From the NCBI GenBank assembly GCA_016871535.1, contig VHCZ01000011.1, positions 1 to 55,609 of the forward strand: 55,609 bases of DNA, written 5' to 3'. Both the position numbers and the translations under genes were made by a program. Below the pieces are notes generated by a model. It searched no databases. It saw only the letters and a list, made by a program, of their open reading frames with translations, and was not told where the DNA came from. The stretch is from Verrucomicrobiota bacterium (GTDB lineage: Bacteria > Verrucomicrobiota > Verrucomicrobiia > Limisphaerales > SIBE01). The first letter of the stretch is position 1. Each line of letters opens with the position of its first letter. Below are positions 45,357 through 53,639 of the stretch, one piece after another.

Positions 45357-45530
45357 CATGCCAACAGATTTTTAAGGAGTTCTTCAATCGCTCACTCGAC
45401 ACGACGTCAATTCATCCTCATCGGCGGGGTGGCTGCGATCATCCATGGCTCGGCGCGGCTGACCTTCGACATTGATGTGGTCTACTGTGCAGACCGTGGG
45501 ATTGACGACAGATCGACCGGAGAACCGTAG
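45353..45530 (+). pseudogene. Truncated, frameshifted nucleotidyltransferase (MNT/AbiEii-like)
   Basis: GTG 45353 reads TCQQIFKEFFNRSL. After a shift, a second frame reads RQFILIGGVAAIIHGSARLT and then FDIDVVY. GG----HG-AR-T-D-D is the nucleotidyltransferase core. The gene ends where the 193-base duplicated segment begins (45483). The first codons of that segment (YCADRGID) still resemble a continuation, so the boundary may lie slightly inside it. Confidence 0.7.
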
Positions 45531-45675
45531 CGCAGATTTTCAATCTGCGGTATCGCCGATTTCCAATCGGCAGGGCGCCGGCAACTCCCAGCGTGCTCGG
45601 ACTGGGAGACGCCCCGCAGAATACAATTCTGCGATACGGCAGAGTGCAACTCTGCGCTACGAGCTTTGTCGTCCA
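45483..45675. repeat. 193-base duplicated segment, copy B, with GTAGCGCAG element
   Basis: Near-identical to 31694-31886. The core palindrome is 45527-45660. The left flank is continuous with a nucleotidyltransferase gene fragment, which suggests this is the source locus. The right flank is followed by a GCGCACGC-rich palindrome also seen at ~53478 in inverted form. Confidence 0.92.
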
Positions 45676-45789
45676 GGCGCCCGATTGCGGCGAGGCGCCG
45701 CACGCAGCACGCGAGGCGCGTGCGCTCCCCATGAAGGAGTGTGAAATATCCGGGCTACTGTAGAGGGCTAGGGGGCTAGGGCTGGCGCT

Positions 45790-46941
45790 TCACTTCCTCC
45801 CTAACCCGAACTGATCGCCCGCGCGAACCGGCCGGTCTCCTTTGAAAACAATTTCCAACATTTTCTCGCTCTGCACGGCCCGGCCTTCTTCGTCTTTCAA
45901 CTCGGCCACGGTCCTTCGCGTCGCCACCTCGATCACATCGCCAGTGGAAGGATAGGCGTAGCGGCCGTCGATGCTGAACGTGATCCAGCCAGGTTGATCC
46001 CGCACTTCCAGGGTCGCGACTTGCTTCGGTGGCAACACGGTGTTGTCGAAGATGTGCATGCGGCTGTTGTGCGCGTCGGTGAGCCAGATTTCCTTTTCGT
46101 CCGGCGTCAAGCCGACGCCATGGCTGGGGCAACCGTGCCGCTTGGTCGGGCCTTTGTTGTAGCCTTGCACTTCGACGCGATGAAGCATTTTGCCCGTGGT
46201 CAAATCGCCGATCTCAAATCCAAGCAGATCGTTGACGTTCACATAACAGAGCGTCCCCCGGCCATTGACCGTGAATGGCCGGATCGCGCTGCTGAACGGT
46301 CCGACCTCGCGCAGCACGGAATGGGTCTTGGTGTCCGTGACCCGGAGCAAGGGCGACTTCAGTCCAGCCAGGAAAGCGTGCTTGCCGTCGAGGCCGTAAA
46401 TCGTGTTGTGCGCGCCGGATTTGGTCACAATCTTTTTGATAATCTCGCCCGTGAGCGCGTTGACGACGTGCCAGTGCTCCTTCTCCAAAGACGGCAAATA
46501 CATCACCTTTCCATCGGGCGACAGCGCCATGCGGTCGCATCCGCCTTCGTAAGATTTTTCCCAAAGAATCTTTTCGGTGACCAGATCGAGGCAGGTCAAG
46601 TATTTGAGCGTGCTGATGTAAATCCGTTTGGTGTCGGCGCTCGCGCAAACGCCTTTCACGTTGAGCGGTTTCTTGTCGTCATCCAGACCGGCGGTTGGAA
46701 TGCGCTTCACGAAGCGGTGCCCGTGGTCGATGTCGAAGACGATCAGGCCGTGCCCGCCATATTCGAGGTAATTGCGGATGCCAGGTTGAGCCACGTAAAG
46801 GAGCCGGCGCTCGCCGGATTTGGCCGCATCGGCTGCGAAGCATGATCGGAGGCTCGGTCCGCTGGATTGCAGCCACATGAGAACGCCCAGGGAAAGCGCG
46901 ATAACGCTTGGGCGCCGGCAGGAAGGAATAGTTCGAGTCAT
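45790..46941 (-). CDS. Exported YncE-like beta-propeller protein
   Basis: 383 aa from the ATG at 46941 (a TTG at 46950 is less likely). The signal peptide has a VIALSLGVLMWL core, cut near CFAAD. Seven-bladed propeller repeats are visible: GLIVFDIDHGHRFVKRI, RIYISTLKYLTCLDLVTEKI, MALSPDGKVMYLPSLE, GKHAFLAG, VGLTPDEKEIWLTDAHN, ITFSIDGRYAYPST. It matches the YncE/surface-antigen propeller group, possibly binding DNA, quinoid cofactors or proteins outside the cytoplasm. No catalytic motif was seen. Confidence 0.82.
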   Translation of the reverse strand: MTRTIPSCRRPSVIALSLGVLMWLQSSGPSLRSCFAADAAKSGERRLLYVAQPGIRNYLEYGGHGLIVFDIDHGHRFVKRIPTAGLDDDKKPLNVKGVCASADTKRIYISTLKYLTCLDLVTEKILWEKSYEGGCDRMALSPDGKVMYLPSLEKEHWHVVNALTGEIIKKIVTKSGAHNTIYGLDGKHAFLAGLKSPLLRVTDTKTHSVLREVGPFSSAIRPFTVNGRGTLCYVNVNDLLGFEIGDLTTGKMLHRVEVQGYNKGPTKRHGCPSHGVGLTPDEKEIWLTDAHNSRMHIFDNTVLPPKQVATLEVRDQPGWITFSIDGRYAYPSTGDVIEVATRRTVAELKDEEGRAVQSEKMLEIVFKGDRPVRAGDQFGLGRK

Positions 46942-47004
46942 AGGGATCAAGGTTTGCTGGTGACGAATCGTGCCGAGTCAGCCGGGGAATTTCAAGAACG
47001 CCGT

Positions 47005-47175
47005 TGGGGGTGCGATTAAAAGTGTCGGTCAGCGACTCCAATAGACTTCCCTCTCTCCCGGGGAGGAACGAGTGGGGAGAGAGTTGGAGAGAGGGGTTTC
47101 TTGGAAACATCAGAAGCGAGCCAACACCCTCCTCTCCCCAGCCCTCTCCTCCTTTCGGGAAGAGAGTGAGAAACT
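47005..47175. repeat. Composite dispersed repeat, plus orientation
   Basis: GCGATTAAAAGTGTCGGTCAGC, GACTTCCCTCTCTCCC, then CCTCTCCCCAGCCCTCTCCTCC with a GGGAAGAGAG return arm. Same order as the reverse strand of 18590-18722. It fills the gap between the propeller and nucleotidyltransferase genes. Confidence 0.72.
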
Positions 47176-47216
47176 CTTCGTCGCGGACGGCGCCGCTTGT
47201 CTCCAGTAGCTGCGAC

Positions 47217-47888
47217 TCACGACGCCGGAGCGCTGCCGCGCAGACGGGCGATTTTCTGGCGGATTTCCTTCAAGATCGAAGTGAGTTCGCGCTGGTCCGA
47301 TCCGGGAAGGTATTCGCACAGGACGTTCAGAAAGAACGAATCCTCATGCTCGGTTCGCGAGACAAGCTGGACGAGGTCGGCCTCATAAATGGCGGCGCGG
47401 TCGAGGTCGAATTGGCGATAGAGGCTGGGGAGCGCGAAAAGCTTGAGCAAGATCAGGCCTTCAACGGTCGCCGTGCGGAGCTGGCCGACGGTATAGGAGA
47501 GTTCGGTCGCGTATTCCCGCGTAATCTTCCCGAAGAAAGGGTGCTCGTAAAACAACAAGTCCACGCGCAAACCGTGAAAATTGCCTTTGGCGAACATGTC
47601 GTTTCGCTCGGTGAGTTCTAATTCCGGGATCTCCAGAAGATGCGGAGCGGCCAGTATGAGGTCCAAATCCTCGGTGTTTCGCCCGGGCACATGTTGCAGG
47701 AGAGCAATCCCTCCAACCACGACGAACGGGATATTCCGCTGCCGCAGCAACAGCAGAAAATCGTTCATCGCGCGGGCGTAGTCCGATTCCATCGCGCCCG
47801 ACCACTTAGCTGGATTGGCCGCATGCGCCAACTGAATAATTCGCCCCGCATCGAACGGTCGAGCAGGATGGCTGGCCACGGCTCTCAT
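47217..47888 (-). CDS. Nucleotidyltransferase-fold protein (AbiEii/MNT-like)
   Basis: A 223-aa protein. The core FVVVGGIALLQHVPGRNTED, followed by DLDLI, gives the GG, H, R-T and D-D pattern of the family, with a third acidic residue in VDLLFYEHPFF. The C-terminal half is helical (GLILLKLFALPSLYRQFD). An internal ATG at 47792 is an alternative start and places the GG motif closer to the usual position. Some relatives are toxins of type IV systems that modify tRNA or nucleotides; no antitoxin neighbour is visible here. It is divergent from the PA14-type gene. Confidence 0.8.
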   Translation of the reverse strand: MRAVASHPARPFDAGRIIQLAHAANPAKWSGAMESDYARAMNDFLLLLRQRNIPFVVVGGIALLQHVPGRNTEDLDLILAAPHLLEIPELELTERNDMFAKGNFHGLRVDLLFYEHPFFGKITREYATELSYTVGQLRTATVEGLILLKLFALPSLYRQFDLDRAAIYEADLVQLVSRTEHEDSFFLNVLCEYLPGSDQRELTSILKEIRQKIARLRGSAPAS

Positions 47889-48090
47889 GCTGCGCAGATC
47901 CTACCGTGCATCCGGTCGCGCTGCAACCTCGTGGCCTGAGCTTCTGAGTAATCTCTTGACCAGAGCCAGCCAAGATTCGCTGCCAAATCGACCCAATATC
48001 TGCGGAGCCGTCCATTTTTCGGCGGATTGTGATGGAAAGAATGTCAGATCCAAGGTAAGAATTGCGCGGCAAGTGGCTAAAATCTCGCTT

Positions 48091-51000
48091 ATGAACTCGA
48101 CACTCCATCACGCATGTCTCACGAACCCCGTCCTGTGGTCCCTTCTCGTCTCTGCCTCTTGCGTTGTGAACGACGCCCGGGTTCTGGACAACTTTGATGA
48201 CAACAAGAAATCCGACTGGAAAGACTTCACCTTCCAGGCCGGGTTCGGGATTCCGTCCGAAACCGCCGGGCAATTCAAGTTCGTCCAGCCGCCGGCCGGC
48301 CAGGCCATCTTTTCGGCCAGCACGAAAACCTCCGAGACCTACACGCTGCAAGATGGGCGGACGATTGAGTTTCGCGTCGATCTGGTGAAGGGCAACGGCA
48401 AGGACGCGTTCGCCGTGCTGGCCTTTATCCCCACGGCGTCCAGCGTGAACACGCTGGCCGGCTATGGCTTCGCGAAGTCCACGACCGACATTTTGATCAC
48501 GAAGGGCATTGGCAAATATTTTGTGAACGAAAATCCTGCCGAGCCGCTCAAGAATGAGAACATCACGCTGGTGCTTTCGCTCACAGGCCAAGGCACGAGC
48601 GTCCTCATCAACGCCAGGGTCCTGGACAAAGACAACAACAACGCCGTGATTTTCGACCGGACGGTGACCGACACCCCGGGCGCGGACGTGTTGCGGAATG
48701 GCACGGACAGCCCGGCGGCGCCTTACTTCGGCGCCGGCAATTTCGTGCTGTATTGCTACCAGGACTTCGACCGCAGCGCGCCGCAGGACACTTACGAAGT
48801 GACTTACGACAACGCCGAAGCGTTCGTGCTGGACCACACCGTGGTCGATGATTTCAACGACAACACGAAGACCGATTGGAAGGATTTCACCTTTGTTACG
48901 GGATTAGGGTTGCCAACGGAAACGGGCGGCCAATTCAAATTTGTCCAGCCGCCGGCAGGCCAGGCGCTCTTTTCCGCCAGCACCAAGACCTCGCGCACGT
49001 TCGATCTCGTGGAAGGCGAGCGCCTCGAACTCCGCGTCGATCTGGTCAGCGGGAACGGCAAGGACGCGTTCGCGGTCATGGGTTTCATCCCGACGACGAC
49101 GGGCGCGGACACGCTCGCCGGCTACGGCCTCGCCAAATCGACGACCGATATTTTGATCACCAAAGGCATCGGCAAATATTTCCACAACGAGAATCCGACC
49201 CCGGCGCTCAAGAACGAAAAGGTCACGCTTGTGCTGTCTCTGGAAGGGCGAGGCACCAGCGTCATCATCAATGGCAAGGTGTTGGACAAGGACAACAACA
49301 ACGCCGTCATCTTCGAGAAGACTTACGTGGACACCGCGGGACCGGACGTGCTGCGGAACGGGACCGACAATCCGTCCGCGGCGTATTTGGGCAGCGGCAA
49401 TTTCGTCTTGTATTGTTATCAGGATTTCGACCGGAACGCGCCTCAAGACTCCTACGAAGTCATTTACGACAACGCCGAAATCTGGGCGCCGCCCGTCGCC
49501 GCGAACACGCCCCCGGTGATTTCCGAAGTGAAGCCGGCTGAGTTCGCCAACTTCTTGCCCGCGTCCACGCCAGTTTCCTTCAAGGCGACGGACGACAAAC
49601 CCCTGGACAACGCAAAGATCGAAGTCAGTTTGAACGGCAGCGCGCTCACGAGCGCCACCGGCTTGACGATCACCGGCGCGGGCAACAGCCGGACGGTTTC
49701 ATTCGGCGGCCTGGCCGCGAACGCCAATTACGCGGTGGAAATCAAAGTGACGGACTCCGACAACGCTTCCGCAGGTTCGACGCTTTACTTCGACACCTTT
49801 TCGCCGAACAACCTGGTGATCGAGATCGAGGATTTCAATTTCGGGGGCGGCCAGTTCGTCGATAACCCGATCGTGATCCCCGAAGGCACCGGGCCGCAGG
49901 CGAAGGCATACGCCAATCAGGCCGGCGTTCAAGGCACAGACTATTCGGACACGCGGACGAGCTTCCAGAACGTGCCGTATCGCCCGGACGACTACGTGCG
50001 CATGCGGCAATCGCTCGACCTGACCCGCGACAAGTTCACCAAAGCGGGCGGTTCAGCGGCCTCGGTGTTCGACTATGACGTCGGAGACATCGTGGCGGGC
50101 GAATGGATGAACTACACCCGGACTTTTCCGGCAGGCACCTACGAAGTGTATTTGCGCGAGTCGCTCGTCAACGGCACGCAAGTCGAGGCGGTCTTGGAGA
50201 AAATGACAAGCGACCGCTCTCAGCCCAACCAGACCACGCGCACACTGGGTTCTTTCCTGGCTCCGCGAACCGGATATCTCCTGCGGAACATTCCGCTCAC
50301 CGATGGCCTGGGCAAAAGCAAAGTCATCGTCCGCCTCTCCGGCCTCGAGACGCTGCGGTTGCGTCAAGTGTCCTCCGCTCCGTCGGACGGCGGGATTTTT
50401 CAGAATTACCTCGTGTTCGTGCCGGTGGCGGATCCGGGGCTTCAGCGAGCCACGGTAACGGGAGTTTCCCCGGCGCATGGCACGACCGTGGAATCGGCGA
50501 CGCCTTTCCTGCAAGCGACGATTCAGAATCGCGACACCACCGTCAAAACCAACAGCATCGCCTTGCGCGTCAACAACGCCGTGGTCACCCCCACGATCCT
50601 CAGCGACGCCAATGGCGCGACGGTGGGTTATGCGCTGTCGCCGTTGCCGCCGCCGAATTCGACCGTCACCGCGCGGCTGACCTTCAGCGACAACCTCGAC
50701 GTGGCGCAGACGAACGAATGGAGGTTCACGCTGACTTACAAAGCGCTCGACACGTCGATTCGAGTTCCAGGGCCTGGTTTGGCGCGCGGCCTTAACTTGC
50801 GATTGGTCCAGGCGCCGCAAGGCTCGGCCTTGGAAAACAGCCTCCAGCGCGCGGAGAATCAACTCGCCGCCAACTCCACAATTCCCGCTGCGATCTCCAC
50901 GAATTTCACGGCGGACGTCATCAACTTTAACAAGACCGAAGGGCCGCGCGGCAACTTCGAGAACGACGCCGTCTTGCCTCACCTCGACCCGGCGGGCAAC

Positions 51001-51552
51001 GGCTTGGACGATTTCGCGGTCGAAATCACGGCCTACCTTGAATTGTCAGCGGGCATTCATCGCTTCGGCGTGGTCTCGGATGACGGCTACAAGATTTCGT
51101 CGAGCCGCAATATCAGCGACGCCTCGGCCACACCGCTCGAATTCCACAATGGCGGTCCGGCGAACGAGACGTTTGACTTCGTCGTCCCGGAGTCCGGCCT
51201 TTATCCGTTCCGGATGGTATGGTACGAACGTGGAGGGGCCGGGTATGCCGAATGGTTTTCGGTGGATATCGCGACCGGCGAACGCACTTTGATCAACGAT
51301 CCCGCGAATGCGAAAGCGGTCAAAGCCTACCGGACCGTGACTCCAGCGCCGGCCGTGAGACTTGAAACCGCGCTCGCCGTGACCGGGCCGTTCGCCGCCG
51401 AAGCAAGCGCCATTGTGGACGCTCAAGTCCGCACAATCACGATCCCGCTTCCGCGCGAAGCCGCACGCTTCTTCCGGATCAATTCAGACGCGCCGAAGAA
51501 GATTTCGTCGATCAAGATCGCCGGGAACCAGATCGTCATTGCGTACCAGTGA
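48091..51552 (+). CDS. Large exported duplicated-domain/PA14-like surface protein
   Basis: 1153 aa from the ATG at 48091; the upstream open frame is rejected because it lacks a signal. Two ~214-residue tandem copies of one beta domain lie at ~30-243 and 250-463 (D-FDDN-K-DWKDFTF, QFKFVQPPAGQA, LDKDNNNAVIF, VLYCYQDFDR in both). An Ig-like domain (~474-570) and a carbohydrate-binding-like region (~579-783, IEIEDFNFGGGQF, VGDIVAGEWMNYTRTFPAG) follow. Another Ig-like domain (~791-884) and a PA14-like domain (~949-1070, HRFGVVSDDGYKISS, WYERGGAGYAEWF) come next. The end is a diverged copy of the shared module (ARFFRINSD). A likely glycan-binding surface protein. Confidence 0.88.
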   Translation: MNSTLHHACLTNPVLWSLLVSASCVVNDARVLDNFDDNKKSDWKDFTFQAGFGIPSETAGQFKFVQPPAGQAIFSASTKTSETYTLQDGRTIEFRVDLVKGNGKDAFAVLAFIPTASSVNTLAGYGFAKSTTDILITKGIGKYFVNENPAEPLKNENITLVLSLTGQGTSVLINARVLDKDNNNAVIFDRTVTDTPGADVLRNGTDSPAAPYFGAGNFVLYCYQDFDRSAPQDTYEVTYDNAEAFVLDHTVVDDFNDNTKTDWKDFTFVTGLGLPTETGGQFKFVQPPAGQALFSASTKTSRTFDLVEGERLELRVDLVSGNGKDAFAVMGFIPTTTGADTLAGYGLAKSTTDILITKGIGKYFHNENPTPALKNEKVTLVLSLEGRGTSVIINGKVLDKDNNNAVIFEKTYVDTAGPDVLRNGTDNPSAAYLGSGNFVLYCYQDFDRNAPQDSYEVIYDNAEIWAPPVAANTPPVISEVKPAEFANFLPASTPVSFKATDDKPLDNAKIEVSLNGSALTSATGLTITGAGNSRTVSFGGLAANANYAVEIKVTDSDNASAGSTLYFDTFSPNNLVIEIEDFNFGGGQFVDNPIVIPEGTGPQAKAYANQAGVQGTDYSDTRTSFQNVPYRPDDYVRMRQSLDLTRDKFTKAGGSAASVFDYDVGDIVAGEWMNYTRTFPAGTYEVYLRESLVNGTQVEAVLEKMTSDRSQPNQTTRTLGSFLAPRTGYLLRNIPLTDGLGKSKVIVRLSGLETLRLRQVSSAPSDGGIFQNYLVFVPVADPGLQRATVTGVSPAHGTTVESATPFLQATIQNRDTTVKTNSIALRVNNAVVTPTILSDANGATVGYALSPLPPPNSTVTARLTFSDNLDVAQTNEWRFTLTYKALDTSIRVPGPGLARGLNLRLVQAPQGSALENSLQRAENQLAANSTIPAAISTNFTADVINFNKTEGPRGNFENDAVLPHLDPAGNGLDDFAVEITAYLELSAGIHRFGVVSDDGYKISSSRNISDASATPLEFHNGGPANETFDFVVPESGLYPFRMVWYERGGAGYAEWFSVDIATGERTLINDPANAKAVKAYRTVTPAPAVRLETALAVTGPFAAEASAIVDAQVRTITIPLPREAARFFRINSDAPKKISSIKIAGNQIVIAYQ

Positions 51553-51984
51553 TGCGCAAACTCTTTCCCAAAAGCGCAGCTCGCCGCCAATGAACCGGGC
51601 ATGCGGAGTGCCGGTCTCCAACCCGGCGGATTTCGGCGACGCCTTGTCATTGCGCCGGGTCGGAGACCAGCGCTCCGGTTTATGGGAAGCTCCCACGGCC
51701 TTCGAGCCATGCACATGGCCCATGAACCTGAGATTGTGCGGGCCGCAGCCTTCAGGCTGCTTCCACGCACTCTCCGGAGTCCAGCGCTGAAGCGGCCTAA
51801 AGGCGCCTAACGGCCACGGTCCGGAACGGTTACCCTGAAAGCAGTAGCACGTCGTTGAATTCCAAGGGGCGTAACTTTCATGCGAAGTGGTGTCCCAGAA
51901 TTGGGATGGGGGATTCATGGGGAAGGCAGCCTTCCCGTCACGCGTTCCAACCGCTCAGCCTACGCGATTTCCTTTCCATCGGTG
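51553..51984. other. Intergenic region with palindromes
   Basis: 432 bases between convergent genes. Positions 51603-51679 hold a GCGGAGTGCCGGTCTCC...GGAGACCAGCGCTCCG inverted pair. CACATGGCCCATGAACC near 51713 recurs near 18258. GCAGCCTTCAGGCTGC is a small hairpin. No gene is supported. Confidence 0.6.
51603..51679. repeat. GCCGGTCTCC/GGAGACC inverted pair
   Basis: GCGGAGTGCCGGTCTCCAAC pairs with GTCGGAGACCAGCGCTCCG around a ~25-base centre. It lies about 50 bases after the stop of the PA14-like gene and could block transcription. Confidence 0.65.
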
Positions 51985-53394
51985 TTACGGATTCCGCGTC
52001 TGGCGGACCAACTCGGTCATTTTGGCGGTCAAGAGGCCTTCGATCTTGGTCCGAAAAGGCCCGTAAAAACCGTAATAGATGAGCGACGATTGCGCTTCGT
52101 AACCGCCCTCTTTCAAAATCCGCACAGACGGAATGTAGCACGGCACTTCGTAGGCGTAGCCGACTGGCCAGGGCTGGTCCGCGGCGAACAGGCGCTTGAA
52201 GCGGATGCTGTAATCAACCACGACTTCGCCGCCCATCGCGAGGAAGGTCAGGTCGTCGCCAATGCGGATTGCTGCCAGCGGAAGTGGGACGCCCGTCGGC
52301 GGCTTTTTGCCGGCGGCGAGATTTTTGAGATAGAGTTCGGCGCGACTCTTGACGTACGCGTCCTTGCTTTGCGCGTCCTTTTCGAGTTGCTCGCGGCCGG
52401 GCGGATCCTCTAACGGGAGTTCCAGTTCCTCGAACGCAAGTCTCAGCCGGCCTTCGACAGGCCGCATTGGGCGGTTGAGCACGCCGAGCACCGTGCCGGC
52501 CAGCTCCACGCCATGGCGTTTGGAATCCAGGAGCGTGCCCCGCGGCGAAGGATTGGAATCCGCGCCCATGCCTGTCAGATAGATTGCCGTCGTGCCGGGA
52601 TAAAGCGACTCGATGTGCTGGCGGGCGTAGGCCATGTAATCGCCTGAGACGATGTAAAAATCGTCGCCCGCGATGCTCGTCCCGTGGCAGGCGTAGCCAA
52701 ACACAACCGCGCGCACGGTGTTGTTCGTGCCTTTGACCTTCAGGACATTGACGTCCCAATCCACTGGGCCGTCCGGGTTCTCACCGAACACGACGGCGTC
52801 GTCGCGATACACGCGGCGGTTCATCGCGAAGGCCGCGCGGCCAATTCCGTGTTCCAGCAGGGCAGGCTTCAAGTCCGCCAAAGCAGCGCCGGCGACTTCG
52901 ACGAGTTTCTGGCGCAGCATCGCGCTGTACCGGCGCACGCGCTGCGCTTCCTGATCCGAATAGTGGTACATCGTCTCCAGCGTGCCTTCCAAAACCGGCG
53001 CGGAATGCGTGTGGCTCGAGACAATCATGACTTCGCCGCGCTTGAGTCCGTGCTTGTCTTCGATCTCCTGGAGGACGGGCGCGGTGAATGCGCGGCTGAC
53101 TTCGCAGTTGTCGAGCGAAACGAAGACAATCCGCGTCCCTGAAGCGCTTTTCAACGCCATGGCTTGAACCAGCAGCGGGTGATCGAGTTTGTCGGCGGCC
53201 TTTTTGCGCGCGGCGTAACCCGCCAGCCAGATCGGAAGCTCCGGCGTCACGTCTCGCACGGCGAGGCCGACCTGCAGAGCGCTGACTGGCTCAGCGGCCA
53301 GGAGAAAATTAGCCGTAAGCGCCGAGGCGCTAAGGAAAAAGCCGAATTGCAGTAGAGCGTGCGCGAGCCATGAGAGGCGTTGAGGGCGGTTCAT
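51985..53394 (-). CDS. Exported neutral/alkaline ceramidase-like hydrolase
   Basis: 469 aa from the ATG at 53394 (a longer frame upstream crosses a repeat). Signal peptide core near LLQFGFFLSASALTANFLLA. The N-terminal domain of neutral ceramidases is recognisable: GLAVRDVTPELPIWLAGYAA, FVSLDNCEVS, VMIVSSHTHSAPVLEG (zinc ligand His residues), YACHGTSIAGDDFYIVSGDY, YLTGMGADSNPSPRG. The C-terminal part contains FLAMGGEVVVDYS and YEVPCYIPS. The family cleaves amide bonds in ceramides; in bacteria many members act on other lipids or peptides. It is short of the C-terminal Ig domain found in larger members. Confidence 0.87.
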   Translation of the reverse strand: MNRPQRLSWLAHALLQFGFFLSASALTANFLLAAEPVSALQVGLAVRDVTPELPIWLAGYAARKKAADKLDHPLLVQAMALKSASGTRIVFVSLDNCEVSRAFTAPVLQEIEDKHGLKRGEVMIVSSHTHSAPVLEGTLETMYHYSDQEAQRVRRYSAMLRQKLVEVAGAALADLKPALLEHGIGRAAFAMNRRVYRDDAVVFGENPDGPVDWDVNVLKVKGTNNTVRAVVFGYACHGTSIAGDDFYIVSGDYMAYARQHIESLYPGTTAIYLTGMGADSNPSPRGTLLDSKRHGVELAGTVLGVLNRPMRPVEGRLRLAFEELELPLEDPPGREQLEKDAQSKDAYVKSRAELYLKNLAAGKKPPTGVPLPLAAIRIGDDLTFLAMGGEVVVDYSIRFKRLFAADQPWPVGYAYEVPCYIPSVRILKEGGYEAQSSLIYYGFYGPFRTKIEGLLTAKMTELVRQTRNP

Positions 53395-53639
53395 GGGGCT
53401 GTGCTTAGCGGTTGCCACGCGTGCGCGCAACTCAGAAACGATCATTCGGGCATTCTGGAAGCGCATGAAGCGCATCCGGGGAGCGCACGCGCCCTCGCGC
53501 GCAGTGGTTGGCGCCCTCGCCAACCACCTTCAGTCGGACTGAATCGGCCGACTCAGTGCCATGGTTTCAACGACGTTCCGACCGGCGAAGGCGCCGGTCG
53601 GGACACGCGGGGGCGCGTGTGGTCCCCGATTCCCAGGAC
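53395..53639. other. Intergenic region with GCGCACGC palindrome
   Basis: 245 bases. GGGGAGCGCACGCGCC at ~53478 recurs in inverted form near 45712-45730. GGTTGGCGCCCTCGCCAACC is a hairpin at ~53506. ACCGGCGAAGGCGCCGGT (~53580) is another. No gene is supported. Confidence 0.6.
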
